From positions 1 through 43,232 of the forward strand of contig JAHHQT010000006.1 of the NCBI GenBank assembly GCA_020026215.1: a DNA stretch of 43,232 nt, read 5' to 3'. This DNA is from Muribaculaceae bacterium (GTDB lineage: Bacteria > Bacteroidota > Bacteroidia > Bacteroidales > Muribaculaceae). The notes under the pieces are model-generated. The model saw only the letters and a list, made by a program, of their open reading frames with translations. It ran no database searches and was not told the DNA's origin. Below, piece after piece: positions 26,326-35,022 of the stretch (position 1 is the stretch's first letter; every line of letters starts with the position of its first letter). The translations under genes and the position numbers were made by a program.

Positions 26326-28623
26326 ATGAAACAACGATCCTTCTTATTAATATTAACTCTTGTATTGGTCAATTCGTTAGCCGGGGCAACCGAGTTCAGC
26401 AATCGCCATATTGACAAGCTAATCAAGCAGATGACTCTTGATGAAAAGGTACATCTTTTGGTAGGAACTACTACAGAATTAGGCGAAGGCAACCACAAGG
26501 TTGAAGGTGCTGCTGGATTTACCTATGCAATAGACAGATTGCATATTCCATCGCTAAATTTGGCAGATGGCCCTGTTGGGGTTCGTATTCATCCCTGCCC
26601 TGAGGCAAAAGAATACACAAGCTATTGTACAGCATTTCCTTCAAGTTCGGCTTTAGCTGCAACATGGGACAAAGATTTGGTCTATCAGGAAGGTGTGGCA
26701 ATCGGTGCCGAGGCTTATGCCTATGGTGTGGATGTCGTGCTTACTCCAGGTATCAACATCATGCGTAACCCATTGTGTGGCCGCAACTTCGAATATTTGT
26801 CAGAAGACCCTGTTTTGGGCGGTCTGATTGCAGCAAATATGATTAATGGTATCCAAAGCAACGGAGTGGGAACAAGTTTGAAACACTTCATTGCCAACAA
26901 CCAGCAAATCAACAAACTAAACAATGACTCACGTATCCCCGTACGTGCACTACGCGAAATCTACTTGAAAGGATTCGAAGTATGTTTGCAAAATTCCAAT
27001 CCTTGGACCATTATGGCTTCGTATAACAAAATTGGGGGAACTCTTACACAAACCAATAAAGAACTACTTATCACTCTACTACGCGACGAGTGGCAATATG
27101 ACGGAATCGTTATGTCCGATTGGTACAAGACAAGACATACCGTAGAACAGATCAATGCAGGTCTTGCCCTATTGATGCCGGGTGAACAACAACAGATTGA
27201 CGAAATCACCACAGCAGTGAAAGAAGGCAAAATCAGTATGAATGTCATTGACTCTGCCGTTAAAAGCATGTTACAACTCGTAGGAAAATCACTTTCTGCA
27301 AAAGGTTGGAAATATACACAAGCACCTGATTTGGAGGCACATCGACAACTATCTCGTCAGATTGCCACTGAAAGTATGGTACTTTTGAAAAATGACAAAT
27401 CAATCCTACCTATCAAAGGAGGACAAAATATAGCATTGTTTGGAGCAAGTGCCTACCATTCATTGGCAGGTGGCGGTGGCTCGTCAAACGTGAACAAGGC
27501 CCGTATCGTTGACATTGCCGACGGCTTGGAAACTGAAGGGTTTATTTTAAATCAGCAATTGAAAAATGTTTACAACAACTATGTAGCAAGCCAAGTAGAG
27601 CTATTGCAAAAGAACGACAAGGCTACTGATTGGGAAAAAATCTCCTACAACCGCGTCATCGTACCGGAAATGAATTTGGCAAAAGCCGACAAATTCATCG
27701 CCCGTCAGGCAGAGGTATCCGACCTTGCAGTCGTTGTCGTGGGCAGAAGTTCAACTGAAGAAGCAGACCGTCGTCTCGAAAATGATTTCTATCTATCGAA
27801 AGAAGAGAAGACCATGGTTGAAAACGTAAGCAAGACATTCCATGAAGCAGGTAAAAAAGTAATCGTTGTTTTAAATGTTTGTGGTGTAATTGAAATGAAT
27901 TCATGGAATCAATTGCCTGATGCTATTCTTTTGGCATGGCTGCCGGGTGAAGAATGCGGTAACGCCATTGCTGATGTTATCATGGGCAAAGCCAACCCTT
28001 CCGGCAAATTACCGATGACATTCCCTATCGACTATTGGGATATGCCTTCATCTAACAACTATCCATTGTTAGGCAAGGAAAAGAGTGGCAAAAACTGGGA
28101 CTATACCAACTACGAAGAAAACATCTGGGTAGGTTACAGATATTTCACTTCTGTCAACAAACCGGTGGCTTATCCGTTCGGTTTCGGTCTTTCATACACC
28201 AACTTCAAATACTCTGCACCTAAAATCACAAAGAACAAAGACAAATGGGAAGTCAGAGTGACCGTTACCAACGAAGGTAAAATAGCAGGTAAGGAAGCCG
28301 TACAATTATACGTTTCTGCTCCTCAAAATGATATTGTAAAACCATCTCGCGAATTAAAAGCTTTCGCCAAGACAAAAATGTTGCAACCTGGTGAAAGTGA
28401 AGAACTTTTGATGACTATTAGCCACTACGACTTGGCTTCATTTGATGCTGTCGCTTCACAATGGATTACCGTCAACGGAAACTATAACGTGATTATCGCT
28501 TCAAACAGCGAAAAAGCAGAATTTACATTGCCGTTGAACGTGAAGAAAACTTCAACATGGAAAGTCAACAACATCCTCAACCCTGTTGAAGAGGTGAAGG
28601 AAATGGTGATAGATGTAAAATAG
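26326..28623 (+). CDS. Glycoside hydrolase family 3 (beta-glucosidase type)
   Basis: This 765-residue exported enzyme removes beta-linked sugars from the non-reducing end of glycans. A signal peptide ends near residue 21. The (beta/alpha)8 domain has SLKHFIANNQQ and VMSDWYKTR, with the family nucleophile Asp265. The alpha/beta sandwich domain carries LAWLPGEECGNAIADVIMG and PSGKLPMTFP. A fibronectin type III-like domain lies at about residues 650-730, after the block YPFGFGLSYTNFKYS. The length is normal. It starts 122 bases after the previous gene, beyond a hairpin, and is followed after 9 bases by the esterase gene. No T9SS tail is seen, so it is likely periplasmic. Beta-glucosidase and beta-N-acetylhexosaminidase activity both occur in GH3; sequence here does not decide. 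Confidence 0.95.
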   Translation: MKQRSFLLILTLVLVNSLAGATEFSNRHIDKLIKQMTLDEKVHLLVGTTTELGEGNHKVEGAAGFTYAIDRLHIPSLNLADGPVGVRIHPCPEAKEYTSYCTAFPSSSALAATWDKDLVYQEGVAIGAEAYAYGVDVVLTPGINIMRNPLCGRNFEYLSEDPVLGGLIAANMINGIQSNGVGTSLKHFIANNQQINKLNNDSRIPVRALREIYLKGFEVCLQNSNPWTIMASYNKIGGTLTQTNKELLITLLRDEWQYDGIVMSDWYKTRHTVEQINAGLALLMPGEQQQIDEITTAVKEGKISMNVIDSAVKSMLQLVGKSLSAKGWKYTQAPDLEAHRQLSRQIATESMVLLKNDKSILPIKGGQNIALFGASAYHSLAGGGGSSNVNKARIVDIADGLETEGFILNQQLKNVYNNYVASQVELLQKNDKATDWEKISYNRVIVPEMNLAKADKFIARQAEVSDLAVVVVGRSSTEEADRRLENDFYLSKEEKTMVENVSKTFHEAGKKVIVVLNVCGVIEMNSWNQLPDAILLAWLPGEECGNAIADVIMGKANPSGKLPMTFPIDYWDMPSSNNYPLLGKEKSGKNWDYTNYEENIWVGYRYFTSVNKPVAYPFGFGLSYTNFKYSAPKITKNKDKWEVRVTVTNEGKIAGKEAVQLYVSAPQNDIVKPSRELKAFAKTKMLQPGESEELLMTISHYDLASFDAVASQWITVNGNYNVIIASNSEKAEFTLPLNVKKTSTWKVNNILNPVEEVKEMVIDVK

Positions 28624-28632
28624 AAAAGAAGA

Positions 28633-29736
28633 ATGTATCTAACTAAACACATATTATTTGCGTTGTTTTGTGCAGTGCTTTGCATTGCACAAGACGCTAA
28701 CGCACGTGTAAATAAAGACTCGCTACGTTACGTTGATGCCTCTCAATTCGAAATCAGAGGCAAGGTTTATCGGGATGCCAAACCCATGTACAGCCGTATT
28801 CCTGAATTTTTGAAAGATTCAGTCAGAGAACCGCTTTGGAAATTGGGACAAAACTCGGCGGGTATTGCCATCCGTTTCCGCACCAATTCACGTTCCATCG
28901 GTGCTGAATGGAAATCACAATTCAAGAATGCAATGCCTCACATGACTCCTACGGGAATCCGAGGTCTTGACCTCTATTGTATGCACAATGGCGAATGGCG
29001 TTTTGTGAGAAGCGGCCAGCCAAGTTTGGAGAACGACTCTACACGAACACTTCTTATTGAAAACAAGACTGAAGGCTATCGCGAATATATGCTTTATCTG
29101 TCACTCTACGACGGTGTCGAAAACTTGAAAATCGGCATTGACTCCATGGCAGAAATCGGCATGCCTCAAATTGACTCTCCACGCAAGGAAAAACCTATAG
29201 TATTCTACGGTAGCAGTATCATGCAAGGAGGATGTGCCACTCGTCCGGGCATGGCGAGCAGCAACATCATCGGCCGTCGTTTGGACCGCGCTACCTACAA
29301 CTTTGGGTTCAGTGGCAACGCATTCATTGACTACGAAATAGCACACATGATGGCTAAAGTTGACGCATCAGTCTATGTGCTCGACTATGTACCGAATGCA
29401 TCTCCTGAAATGATTACTGAGAAGACAGAGAAGTTCGTCAAGATTTTGCGTGATGCACATCCTGACGTACCTTTGATTTTCATTGAAGATCCAGATTTTA
29501 CCTTCTACCTTTTCAGTCAGGAAGCCGTGGACGAAATCACCAATAAAAACAAGGCAATTAATGAGGCATTCAAACAGTTGAAAAAAAAAGGTGTCAAGGA
29601 CATCTACTTGATTGACGGCTCAACACTTTTGAAAGACAATGGAGAATCTACAGTTGACGGCATTCACTTTACGGACTTGGGCTTCGAACAATATGTAAAG
29701 GCGGTTATGCCTGTAATCAAAAAAGTTATCAAATAA
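28633..29736 (+). CDS. SGNH/GDSL-type esterase with N-terminal GxDLY domain
   Basis: This 367-residue exported hydrolase probably removes acetyl or other ester groups from the glycan. A signal peptide ends near residue 24. An N-terminal beta domain at about 30-175 contains GIRGLDLYCMHNGEW, the GxDLY signature. The SGNH catalytic domain follows: YGSSIMQGG with presumed nucleophile Ser195, the FSGNAF block with Asn, and TVDGIHFTDLG with the Asp-x-x-His pair. All four SGNH blocks look intact. Its stop overlaps the start of the next gene (TAATG), so the two are translationally coupled. The exact acyl substrate is not known. Confidence 0.9.
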   Translation: MYLTKHILFALFCAVLCIAQDANARVNKDSLRYVDASQFEIRGKVYRDAKPMYSRIPEFLKDSVREPLWKLGQNSAGIAIRFRTNSRSIGAEWKSQFKNAMPHMTPTGIRGLDLYCMHNGEWRFVRSGQPSLENDSTRTLLIENKTEGYREYMLYLSLYDGVENLKIGIDSMAEIGMPQIDSPRKEKPIVFYGSSIMQGGCATRPGMASSNIIGRRLDRATYNFGFSGNAFIDYEIAHMMAKVDASVYVLDYVPNASPEMITEKTEKFVKILRDAHPDVPLIFIEDPDFTFYLFSQEAVDEITNKNKAINEAFKQLKKKGVKDIYLIDGSTLLKDNGESTVDGIHFTDLGFEQYVKAVMPVIKKVIK

Positions 29737-30989
29737 TGAAAAGAATATTTCTAATAGTAATATTGGCAGTTCTGACACTAAGTGCCAAAGCCGAATATGC
29801 ACGTGATGAAATCGTGGATATGGCATTGGTATATCAAGGCAGCACCCATCGTCCGGAATGGACTGTCGATGAATTGACACCCTACGTGGTACACACCTAT
29901 GCAGACGGCAAGACCGACTGGTTCTTCGATGGCTTTCTGTTCTTTGATTTCACGGAGAATAACCAAATCGGCTTCGGTCCGGGTTATGGGAAAAAAGCGG
30001 CTACACGCGCCGATTGGGAATGGCTGCTGGGCAGAATCTTTGCCAAAGACAAGGCTTTAGACGCACTTAACCAATGTATCGACAAATATAAAAACATTCT
30101 TGGCGACCCTAAATTCAAGCACAAACTTGTCTTGGGAGTGCCAACCACCGTCACAGGTCAACAGGACTGGGGTTCATTGAACGGCAACGTGCTTGACTTC
30201 CGTTCCCAAGACGACCAAGTGACTGCCATCAAATGGTACATCGATAACCTTATTGAAAACTTCAATAAAGCCAATTTGGACAATCTTGAATTGGTCGGTT
30301 TCTATTGGATTGTAGAATCTGCCAAAGCGGATATGCCTGGATTGACCAACAGGGTAAGCGAATATATCCATGAAAATGGCAAGAAATTCTACTGGATTCC
30401 TCATTGGGGTGCAGTGGACAACATGAATTGGAAGAAACTGGGTTTTGACATGGCCTATCAACAACCGAACCATTTCTTCGATACCAACGTTTTGGACAAC
30501 CGTCTGAACGATGCCTGCCGTATGGCAAGAACCTACAACATGGGGTTGGAACTGGAATTCGACTATCGCGTTTTCCATGAACTACCGAATTCTCACTATT
30601 CTCGTTTGGAAACATATTTAAAGGCTTTTGAAGACAATGCCGTGTATGAGAAGTCATCAATAGCATATTACACGGGAACTCGTGCGCTACTTGATATGGC
30701 ATTGTCTGATGTTCCCGAAAACAAGGCTATCATGGACCGCATGGCACGCCATGTGGCTGAACGCCGCAACCGTTTCATCTATGGTGGTGTTGACTCTCCC
30801 TCAACTGATAGTAAGGTATTGGTCCTTACCGGTAAAAATACCATTGAAGTGGTAGGAGAATGCAACCACATACAAGTGTTCGCACTTGACGGTACAAAAT
30901 TGAGTGAAAATAATAAATCTATAACTTGTCAACCGGGTATTTATATCGTTGTCGTTGACGAACATACGCAAAAAGTAATCGTAAAATAA
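29736..30989 (+). CDS. DUF4855 protein with T9SS sorting domain
   Basis: This 417-residue exported protein has a signal peptide ending near residue 19. A DUF4855 domain at about 22-355 (DELTPYVVHTYADGKTDWFF, then DGFLFFDF) is followed by a T9SS type A tail at about 365-417 (IQVFALDGTKLSENN, PGIYIVVV). The alternating pattern suggests a TIM barrel. Acidic residues conserved with the next, paralogous protein are Glu194 (YWIVES) and Glu272/Glu274/Asp276 (LELEFD). Each lies at the end of a predicted strand, as catalytic residues of glycosidases do. I know of no proven activity for the family. The start overlaps the stop of the esterase gene. Confidence 0.85.
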   Translation: MKRIFLIVILAVLTLSAKAEYARDEIVDMALVYQGSTHRPEWTVDELTPYVVHTYADGKTDWFFDGFLFFDFTENNQIGFGPGYGKKAATRADWEWLLGRIFAKDKALDALNQCIDKYKNILGDPKFKHKLVLGVPTTVTGQQDWGSLNGNVLDFRSQDDQVTAIKWYIDNLIENFNKANLDNLELVGFYWIVESAKADMPGLTNRVSEYIHENGKKFYWIPHWGAVDNMNWKKLGFDMAYQQPNHFFDTNVLDNRLNDACRMARTYNMGLELEFDYRVFHELPNSHYSRLETYLKAFEDNAVYEKSSIAYYTGTRALLDMALSDVPENKAIMDRMARHVAERRNRFIYGGVDSPSTDSKVLVLTGKNTIEVVGECNHIQVFALDGTKLSENNKSITCQPGIYIVVVDEHTQKVIVK

Positions 30990-30990
30990 C

Positions 30991-33138
30991 ATGAAAAGAT
31001 TTAACTCCATATTATTACTTGTCCTTTGCTGGATAATTATTCCTGACGCATTTGCAAAAAATCCGACCTATGCAGTCGATCCTATTACCGACTTGGCTTT
31101 GATTTATCAAGGCGGTGTCAAACGTCCAGACTGGAATGTCAAGGACTTGGAACCATACGTTGCCCACAAATTTGCCAACGGAAAAAAAGAATGGCTGTTC
31201 GACGGATTCCTATTCTTGGAATTCAGCGATGGCATGGACAATGCCTTCGGTAACGGCATGGCGAAAAACAAGGCGAAAAAAGAGCACTGGGAATGGTTGT
31301 TAAACCGTGTATTTGAGAAAAACAAAGGTTTGGATGCCTTGGACAAATGCATCGGCAAGATGAAAAAAGAATTGGGAGAACCGTCTTTCCGCCACAAAGT
31401 GGTCATTGCCCTTCCTTCTGCCCTTATGAAACAGACCGACTGGGGTACTCTTGACGGCAAAGCACTTGATTTCAACAATCAGGACGACCAAACTAAAGCT
31501 GAAATCTGGTATATCGACAAGCTATTGAAACGCTACGAAAAGCAAAACTATAAGAACTTTGATTTGGAAGGACTTTACTGGTTAGACGAAGACAGTATCC
31601 ACTGCAAGAGCCTTCCTGCAAGAATCAGCCCATATATTCACTCCAAAGGTCTTCGTTTCTACTGGATTCCTTACTTCAAGGCAAGAGGTTTTGACAAATG
31701 GCGTGAATTAGGATTCGACATCGTCTATCACCAACCGAACCATTTCTTCTCTACCGATATTCCAGACTCTCGTTTGGACTTGGCTTGTGAAGTGGCTGAT
31801 GCCCATGGAATGGCGATGGAATTTGAGATGGACCGCCGTGCCATCCACAATTCTAAAGAAAAGGGATTCACCCGCCGTATGGAAGAATACATGGATGCCT
31901 TCGACCGCCACGATGTTTGGGAAAAGTCAGCGGTAGCCTACTATACAGGAACAAAAGGTTTCATGGAATTAGGACAATCCAAAGACCCGAGAGACATTGA
32001 GTTGATTGACCGTTTCGCCAGCATCATCGTTCGTCGTCAAGCCATGCGCAAGAACGACAACTGCCCTGTCAGCACTGTTAAAGTGAAAGGAGACGATGTG
32101 TTTGTCACAACAGCACTTAATGCAGAACAAAATATCATCTATCAGTTCAGAAAATGTATGTTCAACAATCTTTTCACTTTCTACAAAGTGGGATTTGCAA
32201 ACAAGAACGATATGAACAACGTGACATTCGTAAATGTGGCTGAAAGCGACAATATCGGACCGTTGGGCATACAGAACGGCGGATGGACAGGAGGGAACCA
32301 TTCTTATCGCGACAAGAACGAAGTACAAACTGCCGAAACCTACACTCTAAAGATTTATGCCGACAACAAGGAAATTGGTTTTGAAGATGCAGAGTTTGAG
32401 GCAAAACAAATCAAATTGCAAGCCAGCAACATCATCTACAATCCACTGAAATACAAAAAGGTAGTTCGCAAATTCGGCGAAGTACTTTGCAAGGAAAGCG
32501 TGGAATACATCATACGTGGCGGTAGTATACAAGTGAAATTGGCTCACCACTTCAACAATGCCGATTCAGTAATGCTGACCAAATACTATGGTATGCAGTC
32601 CATGTTCCGCAACGAAGCCGAAATCCTTACTCCAAACGGCAAATATGCCCAATGGACACCGATAAAGAACGTGGACCGTTTCAAGAAAGGCGAATTTCCA
32701 CAATTCCGTCATTTCATCGAAAAGTCAAACGCAGGCTATCAGTCAACCTATCTTTTAAATTCGGGAATCGGTACCCACAAACAGTTAGGCGATGATGACA
32801 TGATTTTCATTGGCAACTCTTATACGAAGAGCTATCACCAACAATTAGGTGCAATAGAACGCAAGGCAGGCGACATTGACTATTGGAGTGGGGTTTACAC
32901 TTGGTTCACCGAACCTTTAATGGACAATGAAAATGTGTTCGCATTTGCAGGAGCGGTTGACGGACACGCTGCCCTATTCGTTTCATGCAAGAAGGACGGC
33001 AAATACACCATTCCTTTGACCGACGAGATGTGGCAAAACCGTGAGCGTTGCAAAGCTCCGGGATTGAAATTCAAATTGGCAGAAAGTAAAATTCAAATAT
33101 CGTTATCTGCCGGATTCGACGGATACATTCTATTTTAG
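30991..33138 (+). CDS. DUF4855 protein with additional C-terminal beta domains
   Basis: This 715-residue exported paralogue of the preceding protein starts 1 base after its stop. A signal peptide ends near residue 22. The DUF4855 domain covers about 28-360. The acidic residues Glu200 (YWLDED) and Glu277/Glu279/Asp281 (MEFEMD) line up with those of the neighbour. Residues 370-715 form a second, mostly beta region that I do not recognise; it ends in GFDGYILF and has no T9SS tail. The two paralogues probably work in different places, this one in the periplasm or as another exported form. It is the last gene of the locus and is followed by a strong hairpin. Confidence 0.85.
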   Translation: MKRFNSILLLVLCWIIIPDAFAKNPTYAVDPITDLALIYQGGVKRPDWNVKDLEPYVAHKFANGKKEWLFDGFLFLEFSDGMDNAFGNGMAKNKAKKEHWEWLLNRVFEKNKGLDALDKCIGKMKKELGEPSFRHKVVIALPSALMKQTDWGTLDGKALDFNNQDDQTKAEIWYIDKLLKRYEKQNYKNFDLEGLYWLDEDSIHCKSLPARISPYIHSKGLRFYWIPYFKARGFDKWRELGFDIVYHQPNHFFSTDIPDSRLDLACEVADAHGMAMEFEMDRRAIHNSKEKGFTRRMEEYMDAFDRHDVWEKSAVAYYTGTKGFMELGQSKDPRDIELIDRFASIIVRRQAMRKNDNCPVSTVKVKGDDVFVTTALNAEQNIIYQFRKCMFNNLFTFYKVGFANKNDMNNVTFVNVAESDNIGPLGIQNGGWTGGNHSYRDKNEVQTAETYTLKIYADNKEIGFEDAEFEAKQIKLQASNIIYNPLKYKKVVRKFGEVLCKESVEYIIRGGSIQVKLAHHFNNADSVMLTKYYGMQSMFRNEAEILTPNGKYAQWTPIKNVDRFKKGEFPQFRHFIEKSNAGYQSTYLLNSGIGTHKQLGDDDMIFIGNSYTKSYHQQLGAIERKAGDIDYWSGVYTWFTEPLMDNENVFAFAGAVDGHAALFVSCKKDGKYTIPLTDEMWQNRERCKAPGLKFKLAESKIQISLSAGFDGYILF

Positions 33139-33143
33139 GAAAC

Positions 33144-33184
33144 GAGGGCAGGCTGAATCGCATAACAGCCTGCCCTCATTGTAT
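33144..33184. terminator. Terminator at the end of the polysaccharide locus
   Basis: A perfect 12-bp GC-rich stem (GAGGGCAGGCTG with CAGCCTGCCCTC) with a 10-base loop is followed by a weak T-rich stretch. It lies between the convergent DUF4855 and nadK genes and can serve both. Confidence 0.78.
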
Positions 33185-33203
33185 TCAGACGATTGGGAGG
33201 AGA

Positions 33204-34064
33204 TTAGCGTCCCCACATCAATTTGTTTCTTAGAGTCTTTGAGAATAAGTAGTCCTTATATTGAGCCACCTTTACCACATGATTTGCCTTACGCAAGGTA
33301 ATGGTGGTGCCAATCGGCAGACAGACGGAATCACCGTCCACACTCAAACGAAAATCGCTGGAACGCTGCGAACTTGTAGTCACGGTTATCTCCAAATTGT
33401 CGGGAACCACTACAGGACGTATCGTCAACGAGTGCGCGGCATTCGGGGAAATCACCCAACATCCGCAAGCAGGATGCACAATCGGACCGCCGACTGAAAG
33501 GTTATATGCCGTACTTCCTGTCGGTGTGGCAATAATCATACCGTCACCGTGATAAGTGGAAAGTTGCGAACCATTGATTTCAGTGTGCATGCTCAACATG
33601 GAAGCCGATGCATTCTTTTGGATAGCCACTTCATTCAACGCAAATTTTTTGGGTAGTCGTACATCACGGTCCACATTCACTTCCAGCAGAATACGGTTTT
33701 CCACCATGAAATCACCCTTTGTTATCGTTTTAGCCACCTCCTTGTATTCGTCAATCTGCGCACCTGACAAGAAACCAAGATGACCGCTATTAATACCGAA
33801 GATAGGGACTTCCCTTTCTCCGATTTTCGCAGCTGTCTTCAAGAATGTTCCGTCACCGCCGATACTCAACACGATATTCGGTTCAATCGAATCATCGCAC
33901 ACAATCTTCATCATAGTCATCTCGGGCAAACGCTCTTTGATGTATTCGTAAAAATGCTTTTCCGCAACGATAGTCGCACCCTCGTTAAGCAAGGCACACA
34001 GAAGGCCGTTGATAGCGTCGATGTGGTTATCCTGGTAAATATTTCCAAAAACTGCGATATTCAT
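33204..34064 (-). CDS. nadK: NAD kinase
   Basis: This cytoplasmic enzyme of 286 residues phosphorylates NAD to NADP. The family signature IGGDGTFLKTAAKIGE is present, followed by GINSGHLGFLS, ALNEVAIQKN, GDGMIIATPTGSTAYNLSVGGP and, near the end, the segment with LSVDGD. The length is typical. The promoter is predicted at 34154-34123 on the minus strand, sharing its region with the divergent pdxJ operon. Confidence 0.97.
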   Translation of the reverse strand: MNIAVFGNIYQDNHIDAINGLLCALLNEGATIVAEKHFYEYIKERLPEMTMMKIVCDDSIEPNIVLSIGGDGTFLKTAAKIGEREVPIFGINSGHLGFLSGAQIDEYKEVAKTITKGDFMVENRILLEVNVDRDVRLPKKFALNEVAIQKNASASMLSMHTEINGSQLSTYHGDGMIIATPTGSTAYNLSVGGPIVHPACGCWVISPNAAHSLTIRPVVVPDNLEITVTTSSQRSSDFRLSVDGDSVCLPIGTTITLRKANHVVKVAQYKDYLFSKTLRNKLMWGR

Positions 34065-34093
34065 AAAGATAACAAATAATTAAACTCGTGTTA

Positions 34094-34158
34094 TTGATGT
34101 TGCTAATTTTATATTAACTTTGCAAATATAATGCAAGTTGTAAGGATAATGCAAGTTG
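34094..34158. promoter_or_regulatory. Divergent nadK/pdxJ promoter region with abutting -7 elements and a direct repeat
   Basis: Leftward (nadK): TTG at 34154-34152, 21 bases, TATATTTG at 34130-34123. Rightward (pdxJ): TTG at 34094-34096, 18 bases, TAACTTTG at 34115-34122. The two -7 elements touch at 34122/34123, so polymerase can probably occupy only one at a time. The 13-base sequence ATAATGCAAGTTG occurs at 34128-34140 and again at 34146-34158, an 18-base period, inside the nadK promoter. Confidence 0.6.
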
Positions 34159-34272
34159 AATTTAGGAAATCAACCTTTTTATCCACAAAACGAGTGTTTT
34201 TAAACGTTTTAGCAACAAGAATTTATCAAAATAACGATATAAGTTCTAAACAAAATAAGCATCTATTCGGAA

Positions 34273-34986
34273 ATGACTAATTTAAGTGTCAATATTAACA
34301 AAGTAGCAACTATTAGAAATGCGCGAGGTGGCAATGTTCCTAATGTAAAAGAATTCGCATTGAACTGCGAACGTTTTGGCGCAAACGGAGTAACCGTACA
34401 CCCACGTCCTGACGAACGACACATCAGACGTAGCGATGTCTATGACTTGCGTCCTATTCTTAGAACAGAATTCAACATCGAAGGCTATCCTTCTGATGAA
34501 TTCATTGAATTGCTATTGAAAGTAAAACCGGCTCAAGCCACTTTAGTGCCTGATGCTCCGGACCAAATCACATCCAATACAGGTTGGGATGTGGAAAACA
34601 ATTTGGATTTCTTGACTCAAGTGGTTGACCGTTTGAAAGAAGCAGGAATCAGAACAAGCATATTTGTCAATCCTGATGAAAAATCAATCAAATTGGCAGC
34701 TCGTGCAGGTGCAGACAGAGTGGAACTTTACACAGAACCATACGCTGCCGGATATGCACAAGACAGGGAAACTGCTGTTGCTCCCTACGTGGCAGCTTCC
34801 GAAACAGCTCACAAATGCGGACTTGGCGTGAATGCAGGTCACGACTTGAACTTGGAAAATTTGGCATTCTTCTGCGAGAAAATGCCTTATTTGAACGAAG
34901 TTTCTATTGGTCATGCGCTGATTTCTGACGCTCTTTACTTGGGTTTGGAAGAAACCATCAAACAATACAAAAGCTGTTTGAAATAG
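34273..34986 (+). CDS. pdxJ: Pyridoxine 5'-phosphate synthase
   Basis: This enzyme makes pyridoxine 5'-phosphate from deoxyxylulose 5-phosphate and 3-amino-2-oxopropyl phosphate, the closing step of the DXP-dependent vitamin B6 route. The 237 residues include the start LSVNINKVATIRNARGG, VTVHPRPDERHIR, ATLVPDAPDQITSNTGWD, GADRVELYTEPYA, GLGVNAGHDLNLENL and IGHALISDALYLGL. The fold is a TIM barrel and the length is normal. If the proposed promoter is right, the leader is about 145 bases long and holds no obvious riboswitch. exbB starts 36 bases later. Confidence 0.97.
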   Translation: MTNLSVNINKVATIRNARGGNVPNVKEFALNCERFGANGVTVHPRPDERHIRRSDVYDLRPILRTEFNIEGYPSDEFIELLLKVKPAQATLVPDAPDQITSNTGWDVENNLDFLTQVVDRLKEAGIRTSIFVNPDEKSIKLAARAGADRVELYTEPYAAGYAQDRETAVAPYVAASETAHKCGLGVNAGHDLNLENLAFFCEKMPYLNEVSIGHALISDALYLGLEETIKQYKSCLK

Positions 34987-35022
34987 TAAAAATAGAATAT
35001 AAACAAAGCAAAATCAATAATT

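Noticed and set aside
34130..34272. Riboswitch in the long pdxJ leader
   Set aside because: No stable stem set or conserved riboswitch core is visible; only AT-rich sequence and the direct repeat.
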